Source: Ruegeria sp. PrR005 (lineage in GTDB: Bacteria; Pseudomonadota; Alphaproteobacteria; Rhodobacterales; Rhodobacteraceae). From it: a stretch of 64,000 bases of DNA. The notes beneath the pieces are model-generated. The model did no database searches. It was not told the DNA's origin and saw nothing but the letters and a program-made list of their open reading frames with translations. Of the stretch, positions 30,103-39,800 are shown piece after piece. The position numbers were made by a program, and so were the translations under genes. The stretch lies in assembly GCF_010500245.1 (NCBI RefSeq), contig NZ_JAAGOX010000053.1, positions 214,593 through 278,592 on the forward strand, written 5' to 3'. Positions within the stretch are counted from its first letter, which is position 1. Every line of letters begins with the position of its first letter.

Positions 30103-31455
30103 TCAGGTTTCGTCCTTGATTGCAGCAACAACAATGTCGATCGCCTGGTCCAACTCGGCTTTCGAAATTGTCAGCGGTGGTGACAGCGTCAACACGCACC
30201 CCTGGCTGATCTTGTAGCTCAATCCCGCTTCCAGACAGGCATAGTAGATCCGTTCGGCCCGCGCATTTCCCGGCGTTTTTTCAGCGCGATCATCGACGAT
30301 TTCGATCCCGAACATCAGGCCTCTTCCACGGATGTCACCAACGATGGGAACGTTCCGTAATTCCTCCATCAGGCGCCCCATGGCGTGCTCGCCCAGTTCG
30401 ACCGAGTGGTCAACCAACCCCTCATCCTCGATGATCTGGATTGTCGTCAGCGCGGCCCGGGCCGTGACGGGGTTCTTTTCATGCGTGTAATGCCCAATGG
30501 CAAAATCTCCGCAAACATCGAGTTGTCTACGAGCGACACAGGCGGCAATGGGCAGGATGCCTCCGCCAAGTGCTTTGCCAAGTGTCACGATGTCTGGGAT
30601 GATCTCATCATGTTCAAACGCGAACATCTTGCCGGTCTTGCCAAGACCGGTCGGAATCTCATCCATGATCAAAAGTGCACCGTGCCTATTGCAGGCCTCT
30701 CGCACCGATTTCCAGAAGCCCGGCGGCGGCACATAGGGAACTGCGCGCATGGGCTCGGCTATGACCGCCGCAACGTCCCCTTCGCGTTCGAGAACGTAGT
30801 CGACCATTTTCGCGCAGGCCAGCCCGCAGGTTTCAGGGCCCACATGATTGTAGGGGCAGCGATAGCAGGCAAATGGCGCCACATGTTCGGTTCCGGACAA
30901 CAAGGGTCCGGCAATGTGACTGCGAAATGTCGCTTCTCCGCCGACGCTTGCCGCGCCGAAACCCGCACCGTGAAACGCGTCCCAGAAGCTGATGGTCTTG
31001 AACCGTCCTGTTGCGGCCCGCGCGATCTTGAGAGCAACTTCGTTGGCATCGGAGCCACCGGTGGTAAAAAGCACTTTTCCAAGGTCGCCGGGCACGATGT
31101 CCGCCAGTTTCTCAGCCAGGTTCACAGCCGGATCATTGGTGAAGCGACGGGGCGCAAAGGGAAGATCGTCAAGCTGAGCCTTGATCGCTGCAACCAGACG
31201 GGGATGACCGTATCCGATGTGGTGCACCGAGTTGCCATGGAAGTCCATGTACCGGCGCCCTTCCATATCCTCGATCCAGATGCCCTCGGCCTTGGCAATG
31301 GTGCTGACACAAGGCGAAGAGAGAGACTGATGCAGGAACACATCTGCGTCGCGTTTCAGCAGGGGTGAAGACTTCGGTCCGACGGACTTTCGCAGCCATG
31401 CTTTGCGAGCTTCGGATGTATTGGATTCCCCTTCAGTATGGACAATCTGTGGCAT
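30103..31455 (-). CDS. pbfA: PLP-dependent (R)-1-hydroxy-2-aminoethylphosphonate ammonia-lyase-like (PbfA)
   Basis: This 450-residue class III aminotransferase-fold enzyme has Asp265 (LIMDEIPTGLG) and the PLP lysine K294 (TLGKALGGG). In AEP gene clusters the class III enzyme is usually PbfA, which eliminates ammonia from hydroxylated AEP to give phosphonoacetaldehyde, the same intermediate PhnW makes from AEP. The call rests on that context plus fold. A taurine- or omega-amino-acid aminotransferase is the alternative. It is preceded by GAGGAG and lies 107 bases after phnY, separated by a hairpin. Confidence 0.75.
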   Translation of the reverse strand: MPQIVHTEGESNTSEARKAWLRKSVGPKSSPLLKRDADVFLHQSLSSPCVSTIAKAEGIWIEDMEGRRYMDFHGNSVHHIGYGHPRLVAAIKAQLDDLPFAPRRFTNDPAVNLAEKLADIVPGDLGKVLFTTGGSDANEVALKIARAATGRFKTISFWDAFHGAGFGAASVGGEATFRSHIAGPLLSGTEHVAPFACYRCPYNHVGPETCGLACAKMVDYVLEREGDVAAVIAEPMRAVPYVPPPGFWKSVREACNRHGALLIMDEIPTGLGKTGKMFAFEHDEIIPDIVTLGKALGGGILPIAACVARRQLDVCGDFAIGHYTHEKNPVTARAALTTIQIIEDEGLVDHSVELGEHAMGRLMEELRNVPIVGDIRGRGLMFGIEIVDDRAEKTPGNARAERIYYACLEAGLSYKISQGCVLTLSPPLTISKAELDQAIDIVVAAIKDET

Positions 31456-31530
31456 GCCTGCTCCTCTTTGCAGTCATCAAAAATGTGCGGACCCCGGAAG
31501 GCCCGCCAGTACCAGGGAGGAACCGTGATG

Positions 31531-31554
31531 CCCTTTCCGCCACTGCGGAAAGGG
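31531..31554 (-). terminator. Hairpin between phnY and pbfA
   Basis: A perfect 10-bp stem CCCTTTCCGC / GCGGAAAGGG with a CACT loop lies 8 bases after the phnY stop. It may partly terminate the phnWAY transcript or protect its 3' end; pbfA may then have its own promoter in the remaining ~75 bases. Confidence 0.6.
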
Positions 31555-31562
31555 CGGAGAGT

Positions 31563-33026
31563 TTAGTTTGGCCAGGGCAACGAGTATGTCTTCACGTTGG
31601 TGAAGAACTTCATCGCCTCGATAACGCCTTCCTTTACGCCATTGCCAGAGTCCTTGATGCCGCCGAAGGGGGACATCTCGATCCGGTAGCCAGGCTGTTC
31701 CCAGATGTTGCAGGTGCCGACATTCAGGCCGTTGATATATGCGATCGCGCGATTCAGATCGTTGGTGCAGACGCCCGAGGACAGGCCAAACGCGGTCGAG
31801 TTCGATATCCGCATGACCTCTGCATCATCATCCGGCACCCGAACGATGGGCACGATCGGACCAAAGGTTTCCTCCATCACCAACTCGCTGCTGTGCGGTA
31901 CCTTGTCGACGACAATCGGAGGCAAGAGCGCGCCTTGCCGGCCCGGGTGATAGAGAATTTCGGCGCCCTGGGCCTCGGCCATGTAGACACGTTTCTCGAA
32001 CAGTTCTGCCGCCTTGTCGTGGATGACGCAGCCAAGTTCCGTTTCGGGGTTCTGCGGATCGCCGAATTTGATCTTCTTCGCCTTTTCCACAACCATCGGC
32101 ACAAACCGATCTGCGACGCTTTCCTGTACCAGGATGCGCTTGATCGCGGTGCAGCGTTGGCCGGAGTTGCCGGTGGCGCCAGCCACGGCAATCGCGGCGG
32201 CCTTTTCCAGATCGGCATCGGACAGGTCGTTCAGCACGATCAGCGGGTCGTTTCCGCCCAGTTCCAGAGCCTGCCGCTTGTAGACGCCCTTTTCGGCAAT
32301 CATCTTGCCCACCGGCACACCGCCAGTGAAGGTGATGATGTCGATGTTTTCATTGGTGATCATCTCGTCGCCAATATCCTTGGGCCATCCCGTGACCACC
32401 TGGAACATCTCTGGCGGCAGCCCTGCCTCGTACAGGATATCGGCCAGGGCAATACACGTGAGCGGGGTCAGCTCCGTTGGCTTGCAGACCATGCAGTTGT
32501 TGGTTGCAATCGAAGGCGCGATCTTGTGGCTGACCATGTTCAACGGGTGGTTGAAGGGTGTAATGGCACTGATCGCCCTCACAGGTTCGCGCATGGTAAA
32601 GATCTTGCGCGCCTTGCCATTGTGGGTGAGGTCGCAAGAGAAGATCTCGCCATCGTCCTTCAGCGCCTCGGCCGCGGCGAATTGATAGACGTCCTGCGCG
32701 CGCTTGGTCTCGTAAATCGCGTGCTGGTGGCTGATGCCAAGTTCCAGCGTGAGCCATTTGGCCAGCCACTCGCGTTTCTCGCCGATCAGTTCGCCCGCCC
32801 GCCGCAGGATCTGGCTGCGCTCATACCGGGTAAGCTTGGGCTTGTAGTTGGCCGCGATTTCAAACGCCCTGCGCGCATGTTCCGCAGTCCCGGCAGGCAC
32901 ATGGCCCACCACCTCGTTCGTATAAGGGTAGAGGACCGGTACGGTTTCGTCGGTAAAGACGACCTCGCCGCCGATGCGCATGCCTTCGTTTCGAATTTCG
33001 ATTTTGGACATGGTTTGATCTTTCAT
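31563..33026 (-). CDS. phnY: Phosphonoacetaldehyde dehydrogenase
   Basis: This NAD-dependent aldehyde dehydrogenase oxidises phosphonoacetaldehyde to phosphonoacetate. The 487-residue protein has E255 in LELGGND and the catalytic C292 in [10 protein letters not shown], with the NAD motif [11 protein letters not shown]. The clear identity of its neighbours PhnA and PhnW gives the substrate. The start is taken at 33026; an ATG 15 bases inside (MSKIEIRN) is an equally possible start because neither has a strong ribosome site. It begins 3 bases after the phnA stop. Confidence 0.92.
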   Translation of the reverse strand: MKDQTMSKIEIRNEGMRIGGEVVFTDETVPVLYPYTNEVVGHVPAGTAEHARRAFEIAANYKPKLTRYERSQILRRAGELIGEKREWLAKWLTLELGISHQHAIYETKRAQDVYQFAAAEALKDDGEIFSCDLTHNGKARKIFTMREPVRAISAITPFNHPLNMVSHKIAPSIATNNCMVCKPTELTPLTCIALADILYEAGLPPEMFQVVTGWPKDIGDEMITNENIDIITFTGGVPVGKMIAEKGVYKRQALELGGNDPLIVLNDLSDADLEKAAAIAVAGATGNSGQRCTAIKRILVQESVADRFVPMVVEKAKKIKFGDPQNPETELGCVIHDKAAELFEKRVYMAEAQGAEILYHPGRQGALLPPIVVDKVPHSSELVMEETFGPIVPIVRVPDDDAEVMRISNSTAFGLSSGVCTNDLNRAIAYINGLNVGTCNIWEQPGYRIEMSPFGGIKDSGNGVKEGVIEAMKFFTNVKTYSLPWPN

Positions 33027-33029
33027 GAC

Positions 33030-34274
33030 TTACTGCGCCGCTGCTGTAGTGGCATAGAAAAAGGCATCGAAATTGCGCAACACAGGCTGGTTCGGCAAGT
33101 CGATGACCCGGTTCACAATGAATGGAACCTCTTGTTCGGTCAAACCACCATGGCTGCGCAGCGGCTCTTTGAGTGCAGCCAGATCATGGCGATGCTCGGA
33201 TGTGCCGATGCAGATGTTTTCACCAGAGACCATCACGATGTCACCAATGCGGTCACCCGGCAACTCGAAGCGTTCGATAGCTTCGGCCTTGGTCAGCACG
33301 TGCGTGATTCCATCGGTTGCCTTGAGCTTGCTGATAATGTCGTCCTGGTCCGCGCCATCAGGCAGATAGGCAGTTGCGAACGAGCCCAAGGCGCCGTGGT
33401 GCACGACATAGGGGTCGGTGATTGGAAGAATGACCCGGGCCGCGTCCTTGCCCAGCCATTCGTCCATCAGGTCCTGCACATAGACCACGCTAGGCGAACC
33501 ATCGGCGTGATGTTTGGGTTTCATCCCGTGATCGGCGGTCACCACGATGGCGGCGCCCAGCTCGTCCAGCTCGCCCAGATAGCGGTCGAACATGGCGTAG
33601 AAATCCAGAGCCCCCTTTTGATCCGGCGCAAACTTGTGCTGGATATAGTCGGTGGTCGACAGGTACATGACGTCCGGTTTGAACTCTTTCAGCAGCTTGA
33701 CGCCCGCCGCAAAAACGAACTCGGAAAGTTCGGCCGAGTAGACCTCGGGCACGTCCATGCCCAGCCATTTGCTGGCGTTGTCGATACCGTGTTCCGCCAT
33801 TGTCGTCTCACCGGAACGCTCGGAGGAAAACGCGACCGCCCTGCCCTCGTCGAATTTCAGCCCGGCCCCAAGCAGCGCGCGCAGTTTGTCCTTGGCGGTG
33901 ACCATCGCCACGCGGAAACCCGCAACGTAGAACTGGGAAAAGATGGTCGGCGCGCGCAGAAAGCGCACATCGTTCATCATCACTTCTTCGCCGGTGTCCG
34001 GGTCGATAAGGTAGTTTCCGCAGATCCCGTGGACGATAGGCGGACGCCCGGTGGCAATCGACAGGTTGTTGGGGTTGGTGAACGACGGGATAACGGAATG
34101 CGCCAGCCGGTCGGTGCCCTCTTCCCGCATCCGTTTCAGGTTGGGCATCAGTCCTTTTGCAATCGCGACATCAAGGTATTCGGGCTCACATCCATCAAGG
34201 CAGATGGCAATTGCGGGCACTTTGGGTGTCGGATAGATGCGCTCGTTTGCTACGACAGGTGTTTGGATAGTCAT
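33030..34274 (-). CDS. phnA: Phosphonoacetate hydrolase
   Basis: PhnA hydrolyses the C-P bond of phosphonoacetate to acetate and phosphate. This 414-residue member of the alkaline-phosphatase superfamily has metal ligand D27 (ICLDGCEPEY), the nucleophile Thr66 (PSFTNPNN) and the second site in VVTADHGMKPKHH. The ATG at 34274 follows AAGGAAAAAAAG; sequence upstream in the frame is not conserved. It lies 17 bases after phnW and 3 bases before phnY, forming phnWAY. Confidence 0.94.
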   Translation of the reverse strand: MTIQTPVVANERIYPTPKVPAIAICLDGCEPEYLDVAIAKGLMPNLKRMREEGTDRLAHSVIPSFTNPNNLSIATGRPPIVHGICGNYLIDPDTGEEVMMNDVRFLRAPTIFSQFYVAGFRVAMVTAKDKLRALLGAGLKFDEGRAVAFSSERSGETTMAEHGIDNASKWLGMDVPEVYSAELSEFVFAAGVKLLKEFKPDVMYLSTTDYIQHKFAPDQKGALDFYAMFDRYLGELDELGAAIVVTADHGMKPKHHADGSPSVVYVQDLMDEWLGKDAARVILPITDPYVVHHGALGSFATAYLPDGADQDDIISKLKATDGITHVLTKAEAIERFELPGDRIGDIVMVSGENICIGTSEHRHDLAALKEPLRSHGGLTEQEVPFIVNRVIDLPNQPVLRNFDAFFYATTAAAQ

Positions 34275-34291
34275 CTTTTTTTCCTTGATAT

Positions 34292-35479
34292 TTAGGCGGC
34301 CAACTTGGCGCGCTCTTGCAGTGCCCGGAGAGGAGGAGCAGCGCTGGTAACGCCCATTTCTTCCAGAGATTCCTTTGCAGCGCTCACGACCTTGCGCATG
34401 ACGTGTTCGTCCATTTGACCGATACATCCAACACGGAAGCTGTCAACGACGGTCAGTTTGCCCGGGTAGATGATGAACCCCTTTTCTTTCATCAGCTTAT
34501 AGAACTGATCGAAAACGAATTTCTCATCATCCGGGCAGAAAAACGTGACGATGATTGGACTCAACCAACGATTGTCGAGCAATGTCTCGAAGCCGAGTTC
34601 ACGCATGCCAGCGACCATGACATCCCGGTTGCGGGTATAGCGTGCGCCCCGACCAGCAACACCGCCTTCGGCGGCGTGTGCGCGAAGCGCCTCGATGAAG
34701 GCAGCAACCACATGTGTCGGAGGGGTAAAGCGCCATTGACCGGTCTTGTTCATGTGCGCCCATTGAGCATGCACATCCAATGACAGCGAGTGACTGTTGC
34801 CCTTTGCGGCCTCCAATTCACTCTTGCGCGCGACGATGAACCCAAAACCTGGGACGCCCTCGATGCATTTGTTTGCCGAGGACACCATTGCCTCGTATCG
34901 AATTTCGGTGGGCTTGAGCTCGATTGCGCCAAAGGCCGACATCGAGTCGATCAGAAGCTTGCGCCCGGCTGCGTAGGTGACTTCTGAGATCTCCTCGACA
35001 GGATTCAGGATACCCGAGCTGGTTTCACAGTGAATGGCGACGACATGCGTAATGTCGGGATCCTCTGCTAGAATGCGCGCAACTTCGTCTCCCCTCGGCG
35101 GCAGGTAATCGCCCTTGTCCAGAACGATATGTTCGCGCCCCAGATACTGCAACGTCTGGGCTGAACGTTGTCCATACGCGCCATTGGCCAGGACCAACGC
35201 CTTTCCGTTCCGCGGAATGAAGGAGGCCAGCATGGCTTCGACAGAAAACGATCCGCTGCCCTGCATCGGGACGCAATCGAAGTCCTCACCGCCTTCGCCA
35301 AGCAACGCTAGAAGGCCGGAACGCACCTCGCGAGTCATGGCGCGAAAGTCATCATCCCAACTGCCCCAGTCCCTCAACATGGCCTGCTTCACCGCATAGG
35401 ATGTCGTCAAGGGCCCGGGCGTCAGAAGGTATGGTTCACCCAGGCGAGGCTGTTCGATTTTGGGGATGGAAGAGGTCAT
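34292..35479 (-). CDS. phnW: 2-aminoethylphosphonate:pyruvate transaminase
   Basis: PhnW converts AEP and pyruvate to phosphonoacetaldehyde and alanine. The 395-residue PLP enzyme has the typical start YLLTPGPLTTS, the WGSWDDDFR segment, ASP-containing LIDSMSAFGA and the PLP lysine K204 in SSANKCIEGVPGFGF. It is slightly longer than usual because of a C-terminal tail. The ATG at 35479 gives the conserved N-terminus. It is the first gene of phnWAY and divergent from its LysR regulator. Confidence 0.95.
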   Translation of the reverse strand: MTSSIPKIEQPRLGEPYLLTPGPLTTSYAVKQAMLRDWGSWDDDFRAMTREVRSGLLALLGEGGEDFDCVPMQGSGSFSVEAMLASFIPRNGKALVLANGAYGQRSAQTLQYLGREHIVLDKGDYLPPRGDEVARILAEDPDITHVVAIHCETSSGILNPVEEISEVTYAAGRKLLIDSMSAFGAIELKPTEIRYEAMVSSANKCIEGVPGFGFIVARKSELEAAKGNSHSLSLDVHAQWAHMNKTGQWRFTPPTHVVAAFIEALRAHAAEGGVAGRGARYTRNRDVMVAGMRELGFETLLDNRWLSPIIVTFFCPDDEKFVFDQFYKLMKEKGFIIYPGKLTVVDSFRVGCIGQMDEHVMRKVVSAAKESLEEMGVTSAAPPLRALQERAKLAA

Positions 35480-35599
35480 AACCAGGCTCCAGAAAGGCGA
35501 TTTCACAAACACAATTGCAGCATCGAAAGCTATATGTGAAATTGCAAATATCAATCTAATCATAAGCGCAGCCTATGTATTGAACCTTGGAGAACCACC
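35480..35599. promoter_or_regulatory. Divergent phnW / LysR control region
   Basis: This 120-base AT-rich gap contains ATTTCACA (35500-35507) and its exact complement TGTGAAAT (35535-35542), plus two similar ATTGCA words just inside and beside them. It is the natural place for binding of the adjacent LysR protein and for both promoters. Confidence 0.55.
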
Positions 35600-36490
35600 T
35601 TGCGACACAGCCAGCTCAAAGCCTTTCACTATGTGGCCAAACATGGTGGTTTTTCCCGTGCAGCGGAGGCGCTTTTTCTGACGCAGCCGGCGATTTCCGA
35701 GCAGGTTCGCAAGCTGGAACAGGATCACGATCTCTTGTTGTTCCAGCGCGAACGGAAACGCGTCACCCTGACCCCGGAAGGGGAACAGCTCTTTCGGTAC
35801 ACAAAGCAATATTTCGAGATCGAGGATCAGATCGAGGACTATCTTCTGGAAACCAGGGCCGCGATTGACGGCGAACTGCGTATCATTGCGGACTCGGCAC
35901 ATCACTTGACGCCCTTCCTAGGCGCATTTCAGAAAAAATACCCGAAGATCACGATCACTGTCCGATCTGGAAACACCGAGGAAATTCTGGAGGAGCTTCG
36001 CTCCTATAACGCCGAAATCGGCGTTGTCGGGAGTTTGTCCCCTGGCAAGGACATGGATGTTCTGAACCTGGGATCCACCGAAATCGTGGCCTTTGCGGCG
36101 CAGGGCTTATTGTCGGCGTCCAAGCCCACCTTGTCGCTGGAAGAACTGGCCAAACTGCCATTGGTGTTCCGAGAAGACGGTTCCAAGACGCGCCAGAAGT
36201 TGGAAGAAGAAGCCGAAAATCATGGAATTACGTTGCGACCCGCAATTGTTGCAGAGGGTCGCGAAGCCGTTAGGGAACTTGTGGCTTCAGGCGCTGGAAT
36301 AGGGTTCGTTTCCGAGGCCGAGTATGGCCATGACAACCGCCTCAGGCAGATAAAACTGAAGGGCATGAAGCTTCAGATGGGCGAAAGCATGATATCCTTG
36401 TCACAGCGACGAGACGTGAAGATCGTTCGCGCCTTCATGGATTTTGCCCGGAATGAGCTCAAGGAAAAAGGAACCCTCGCCGGCGCTTGA
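35600..36490 (+). CDS. LysR-family regulator of AEP catabolism
   Basis: This 296-residue LysR protein has the HTH at about 3-60 (GGFSRAAEALFLTQPAISEQVRKLE) and an effector domain from about 90. It is divergent from phnW and lies between the catabolic genes and the transporter genes, which is the usual place of AEP-responsive LysR regulators. A TTG start is used, preceded by GGAG; no ATG fits the conserved N-terminus. Its stop codon lies in the loop of the terminator that follows. Confidence 0.88.
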   Translation: MRHSQLKAFHYVAKHGGFSRAAEALFLTQPAISEQVRKLEQDHDLLLFQRERKRVTLTPEGEQLFRYTKQYFEIEDQIEDYLLETRAAIDGELRIIADSAHHLTPFLGAFQKKYPKITITVRSGNTEEILEELRSYNAEIGVVGSLSPGKDMDVLNLGSTEIVAFAAQGLLSASKPTLSLEELAKLPLVFREDGSKTRQKLEEEAENHGITLRPAIVAEGREAVRELVASGAGIGFVSEAEYGHDNRLRQIKLKGMKLQMGESMISLSQRRDVKIVRAFMDFARNELKEKGTLAGA

Positions 36491-36502
36491 CCGGCGAGGG
36501 TT
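36472..36502. terminator. Terminator overlapping the LysR stop codon
   Basis: A perfect 12-bp stem AACCCTCGCCGG / CCGGCGAGGGTT has a 7-base loop that ends with the LysR stop codon TGA. TT follows on the plus strand. It serves the convergent permease gene as well. Confidence 0.75.
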
Positions 36503-36534
36503 TGGTGCGGTTAACGAAAGCCGACGGCCGTTTC

Positions 36535-38556
36535 CTAGCGGCTTCGCCAGGCCTGGGTGCGCGTCAGAATACCTTTTGAGGCTATCAGGTGAATAATCCG
36601 GGCCGCCGCATTGGTATAAAAGATCATCATGCCCATCGCCGCCGCCGGTGCGATATCCCCGGCATCATCCATGTTCAGCACTGCAATCGAGGCGAGAGTG
36701 GTCTTGGGCGAGTACAGGAAGACCACCGCCGACACTGTCGTCATCGCATTCACGAACAGATAGATCGATATGTCCAGTACAGCCGGAAGGCATACCGGAA
36801 CCGTCACGCGCGCAAACAGTTTCATTGTCGGCTGCTTGAGCGATGCGGATACCGACTCGAACTCCTTGTCCATTTGCTTAAGCGCGGTAACGGCTGTCAG
36901 ATGCGACACGGTGTAGAAGTGTGTCACCGTGCAAATCACCAATATCGCCATTGTTCCGTAGATGCCGTTCAGCGGGTTCGACGGGTTGTTGAAGAAGAAG
37001 ATGTACGACAACCCCAATACCATGCCCGGGATGGCCATCGGCAGCATCGCGAACATCTGGAAGACTGATCGGCCCAGTTTGAAACCGTTCGATTTTTCAA
37101 CCAGGTAGGCCCCAAAGAACACGACAGTCGTTCCGATGACAGCGGTCAGGAAGGCCAATTTGATCGAGTTGAAATACGAGCCCCAGCCGCCGCCGTCCAT
37201 CTTGTTGAAGTCATAGTTCTTGAGGCTCAGGCTAAGGTCATAGGGCCAGAACTTGATCAACGCGGCGAATTGGCAAACAGCCAGAAGACCGACGATGAAC
37301 AAGCCGACAAGGCTGCAATAGATCAGGAAAATCCGGTCGGCTTTCGGGTTCGGGGATGCCTGGTATGGAACAGAACGGGCAGAAAGCAGCGCCACTTGCT
37401 TGGACTGAACCATCCGGTCGATGGCAAAGGCCAGGATTGCCGGGATGACCAGAACGACCGAAACCACGGCGCCCATCTCAAAGTTTTGCTGACCGATTAC
37501 CTGTTTGTAGATATCCACGGCAAGCACGTTGAATTGGCCGCCGATGACTTTGGGCAAGCCGAAATCTGTGATCACCAGGTTGAACACGACAAAGGCGGCG
37601 GAGATCAGGCCGTAACGGGCACCGGGAATGGTCACTGTCCAGAATGTGCGCCAAGGTGTCGACCGCAAGCTGGCCGCGGCTTCATACAGTCGCGCGTCGG
37701 ATATTGCGAGCGCGGTCGAGATGATCAAAAAAGCGTGCGGAAAGGTAAAGAAAACCGATCCGATCACAATGCCGATGGGGCCATAGATACTGGCACCGAA
37801 CAGCAACTCCTTGAGCATGCCCTGATTGCCGAACAGGTAGACCAGCGCGATACCCGGCAAGAGCGAGGGAACCAGGATTGGCGCCATTGCGATCAGACGG
37901 AATACACCTTTGTACCGCATGCAGCTTCGGTTCAGCGCATAGGCAAACCAGAAGGCCAGTGTGACCGTAACGATCGTGCTGACAACCGAGATCCAAAGGG
38001 AATTCTTGATCGAATTGAACAGCGCCGGGGTTGAGAAGTAGCTGACGAAGTTGCCCATCCCACGCGACTGGACCGGCCGCATCTGCACCCGGCGGAACGT
38101 GTTGGAATCGAGCTCGACCCAATCTGTACCTTCTTTCAAGGTCGACCCGATCAGAAAGCGCCCCGCATTTGTCGTGTTACGGATCTGGTACATGACCGGA
38201 CTGCGAAAGTTGAAGTCCGGAAAGAAGCCGGTCACAGGCAAACGCCCGTCCGAACCCGTCACCAGATCGGCGTCGGCAAAAACCTTCATTTGCCGGTTCA
38301 GTTCGCCACCCGAAAGGATGGTTCCATCGAAAACTCCGGCTTCGTCACTGACCTGGAACTCATATTGGGATGGCTCTACCCGATAGGTCGAGAATGACTT
38401 GGAGAGCATTGTGTAAAGAGGCAGTGCCAGCGTCACGATCAGATAGAGCGCGATCACCATCATGCTTCCACGCATCAGCATGTCATCGCGGCTGAGCTTG
38501 GGCTTGATATCCGGGCCAGCAGGCAGGGTCCCGGGATCGGTCGAAATCGAATTCAT
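36535..38556 (-). CDS. aepW: AEP ABC transporter permease, fused two-domain
   Basis: This 673-residue protein contains two full permease domains in one chain, each with an EAA loop (YEAAASLRSTPWRTFWTVTIPGA near residue 300; SLKQPTMKLFARVTVPV near residue 600). About twelve hydrophobic segments are visible. A periplasmic insert of ~120 residues follows the first helix. Fused permeases of this type belong to the PhnU2/AepW class of 2-AEP importers. The start overlaps the ATPase stop (ATGA). Confidence 0.88.
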   Translation of the reverse strand: MNSISTDPGTLPAGPDIKPKLSRDDMLMRGSMMVIALYLIVTLALPLYTMLSKSFSTYRVEPSQYEFQVSDEAGVFDGTILSGGELNRQMKVFADADLVTGSDGRLPVTGFFPDFNFRSPVMYQIRNTTNAGRFLIGSTLKEGTDWVELDSNTFRRVQMRPVQSRGMGNFVSYFSTPALFNSIKNSLWISVVSTIVTVTLAFWFAYALNRSCMRYKGVFRLIAMAPILVPSLLPGIALVYLFGNQGMLKELLFGASIYGPIGIVIGSVFFTFPHAFLIISTALAISDARLYEAAASLRSTPWRTFWTVTIPGARYGLISAAFVVFNLVITDFGLPKVIGGQFNVLAVDIYKQVIGQQNFEMGAVVSVVLVIPAILAFAIDRMVQSKQVALLSARSVPYQASPNPKADRIFLIYCSLVGLFIVGLLAVCQFAALIKFWPYDLSLSLKNYDFNKMDGGGWGSYFNSIKLAFLTAVIGTTVVFFGAYLVEKSNGFKLGRSVFQMFAMLPMAIPGMVLGLSYIFFFNNPSNPLNGIYGTMAILVICTVTHFYTVSHLTAVTALKQMDKEFESVSASLKQPTMKLFARVTVPVCLPAVLDISIYLFVNAMTTVSAVVFLYSPKTTLASIAVLNMDDAGDIAPAAAMGMMIFYTNAAARIIHLIASKGILTRTQAWRSR

Positions 38557-39641
38557 GCCTTGGCCTCCGGAACATCAAATGCCATGAGCCGGTTCTCGGG
38601 GAGTTCGATCACCATGCTGCACCCCTCTTCCAGCCCGAGGCGACGCACGGCATTGATCGAGAAATCGGCAATCAGCTCTGACGATCCAAAGCGCTTGTTG
38701 CTCAGACGGCAGCGCCAGAAAGACCCCAGGAATTCCATTTCATCGAGGGTGACCTCGATACAGTTCCGGTTGCCGCCGGTGTCCAGATAACCGGGTTCGT
38801 GGGGAATGATATCTTCGGGGCGAATAGCCGCGATGACCGGAGTCCCATCGTTGAATTTGTGACTAAGGCAGGCAAAGGTCTTTTCCCCGATGCTCAGACG
38901 TCCGCCCTTGGTGACCTGCGACTTAACCTGGTTCATCTCGCCGATAAAGTCGGCCACGAACAGATTGGCCGGAGCCCGGTAGATTTCTGTGGGCGACCCC
39001 ACCTGTTCGATCACACCGTGGTTCATGACCACGATCCGATCTGCCATGGCCAGAGCTTCTTCCTGATCATGGGTGACCATCACGGTGGTCACGCCCAGCT
39101 TGCGCTGCAATTCCTTGATTTCATGCCGCAGATGGACACGCACCTTTGCGTCGAGCGCCGACAGGGGCTCGTCCAGCAACAACAGGCCAGGCTTGGTCGC
39201 GATGGCGCGCGCCAGTGCAATCCTCTGCTGTTGACCACCCGAAAGCTGGGCCGGGTACTTCTTGCCCTGATCGGGCAGGCCGACCAGGTTCAGCAATTCG
39301 TTCACGCGGACAGAGATTTCAGACTTGCTGCGGCCCGTGTTTTCAAGGCCGAAGGCAATGTTCTTTTCGATCGTCAGGTTCGGGAACAGCGCATAGGATT
39401 GAAACACGATCCCGAAATCACGCTCGGAAGGGGGCAGGTTGGAGACGTCCTTGCCATCCTGCATAACAGTACCCTTGGTCTGCAAATCCAATCCGGCGAT
39501 TGCCCGCAGAAGAGTGGTTTTACCGCAACCGGAAGGGCCGAGGAAGCAAATGAATTCGCCCTCGTTGATTTCAAGGGAGATGTCCTTGAGTGCAAGAAAG
39601 CTGCCGAACGCTTTCCACACATTCTGGATGCTGAGATACAT
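38553..39641 (-). CDS. aepV: AEP ABC transporter ATPase
   Basis: This 362-residue MalK-like ATPase has Walker A GPSGCGKTT, signature [15 protein letters not shown], Walker B LLLDEP and a switch His in VMVTHDQEEA. A TOBE-type C-terminal domain follows from about residue 240. The start at 39641 gives the conserved MYLSIQNVWKAFG; the open frame extends 41 codons upstream without conservation. It overlaps the permease gene by 4 bases. Confidence 0.9.
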   Translation of the reverse strand: MYLSIQNVWKAFGSFLALKDISLEINEGEFICFLGPSGCGKTTLLRAIAGLDLQTKGTVMQDGKDVSNLPPSERDFGIVFQSYALFPNLTIEKNIAFGLENTGRSKSEISVRVNELLNLVGLPDQGKKYPAQLSGGQQQRIALARAIATKPGLLLLDEPLSALDAKVRVHLRHEIKELQRKLGVTTVMVTHDQEEALAMADRIVVMNHGVIEQVGSPTEIYRAPANLFVADFIGEMNQVKSQVTKGGRLSIGEKTFACLSHKFNDGTPVIAAIRPEDIIPHEPGYLDTGGNRNCIEVTLDEMEFLGSFWRCRLSNKRFGSSELIADFSINAVRRLGLEEGCSMVIELPENRLMAFDVPEAKA

Positions 39642-39764
39642 TTCACCGGGTGGTGTTTTCTGAAGCACGGGAGGAGTCCTCACATCTGCACCTCGGGCAC
39701 GACCGATCCTGGCCGGTCCGAACCGGGTGTATATGCTGCGTTTTGGGGAACAGGAGGGTGGCAT

Positions 39765-39792
39765 GCAGGAGCGGCCAAAACGCCGCTCCTGC
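39765..39792 (-). repeat. Intercistronic stem-loop after the AEP binding-protein gene
   Basis: An 11-bp perfect stem GCAGGAGCGGC / GCCGCTCCTGC lies in the 159-base gap between the binding-protein and ATPase genes. Stem-loops in this position commonly stabilise the upstream part of an ABC transcript so that more binding protein is made. Confidence 0.6.
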
Positions 39793-39800
39793 CAAGGGGG

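Noticed and set aside
31365..34295. 976-codon plus-strand frame across phnY and phnA
   Set aside because: Antisense shadow of two clearly recognised enzymes; rich in His, Asp and Gln as such shadows are.
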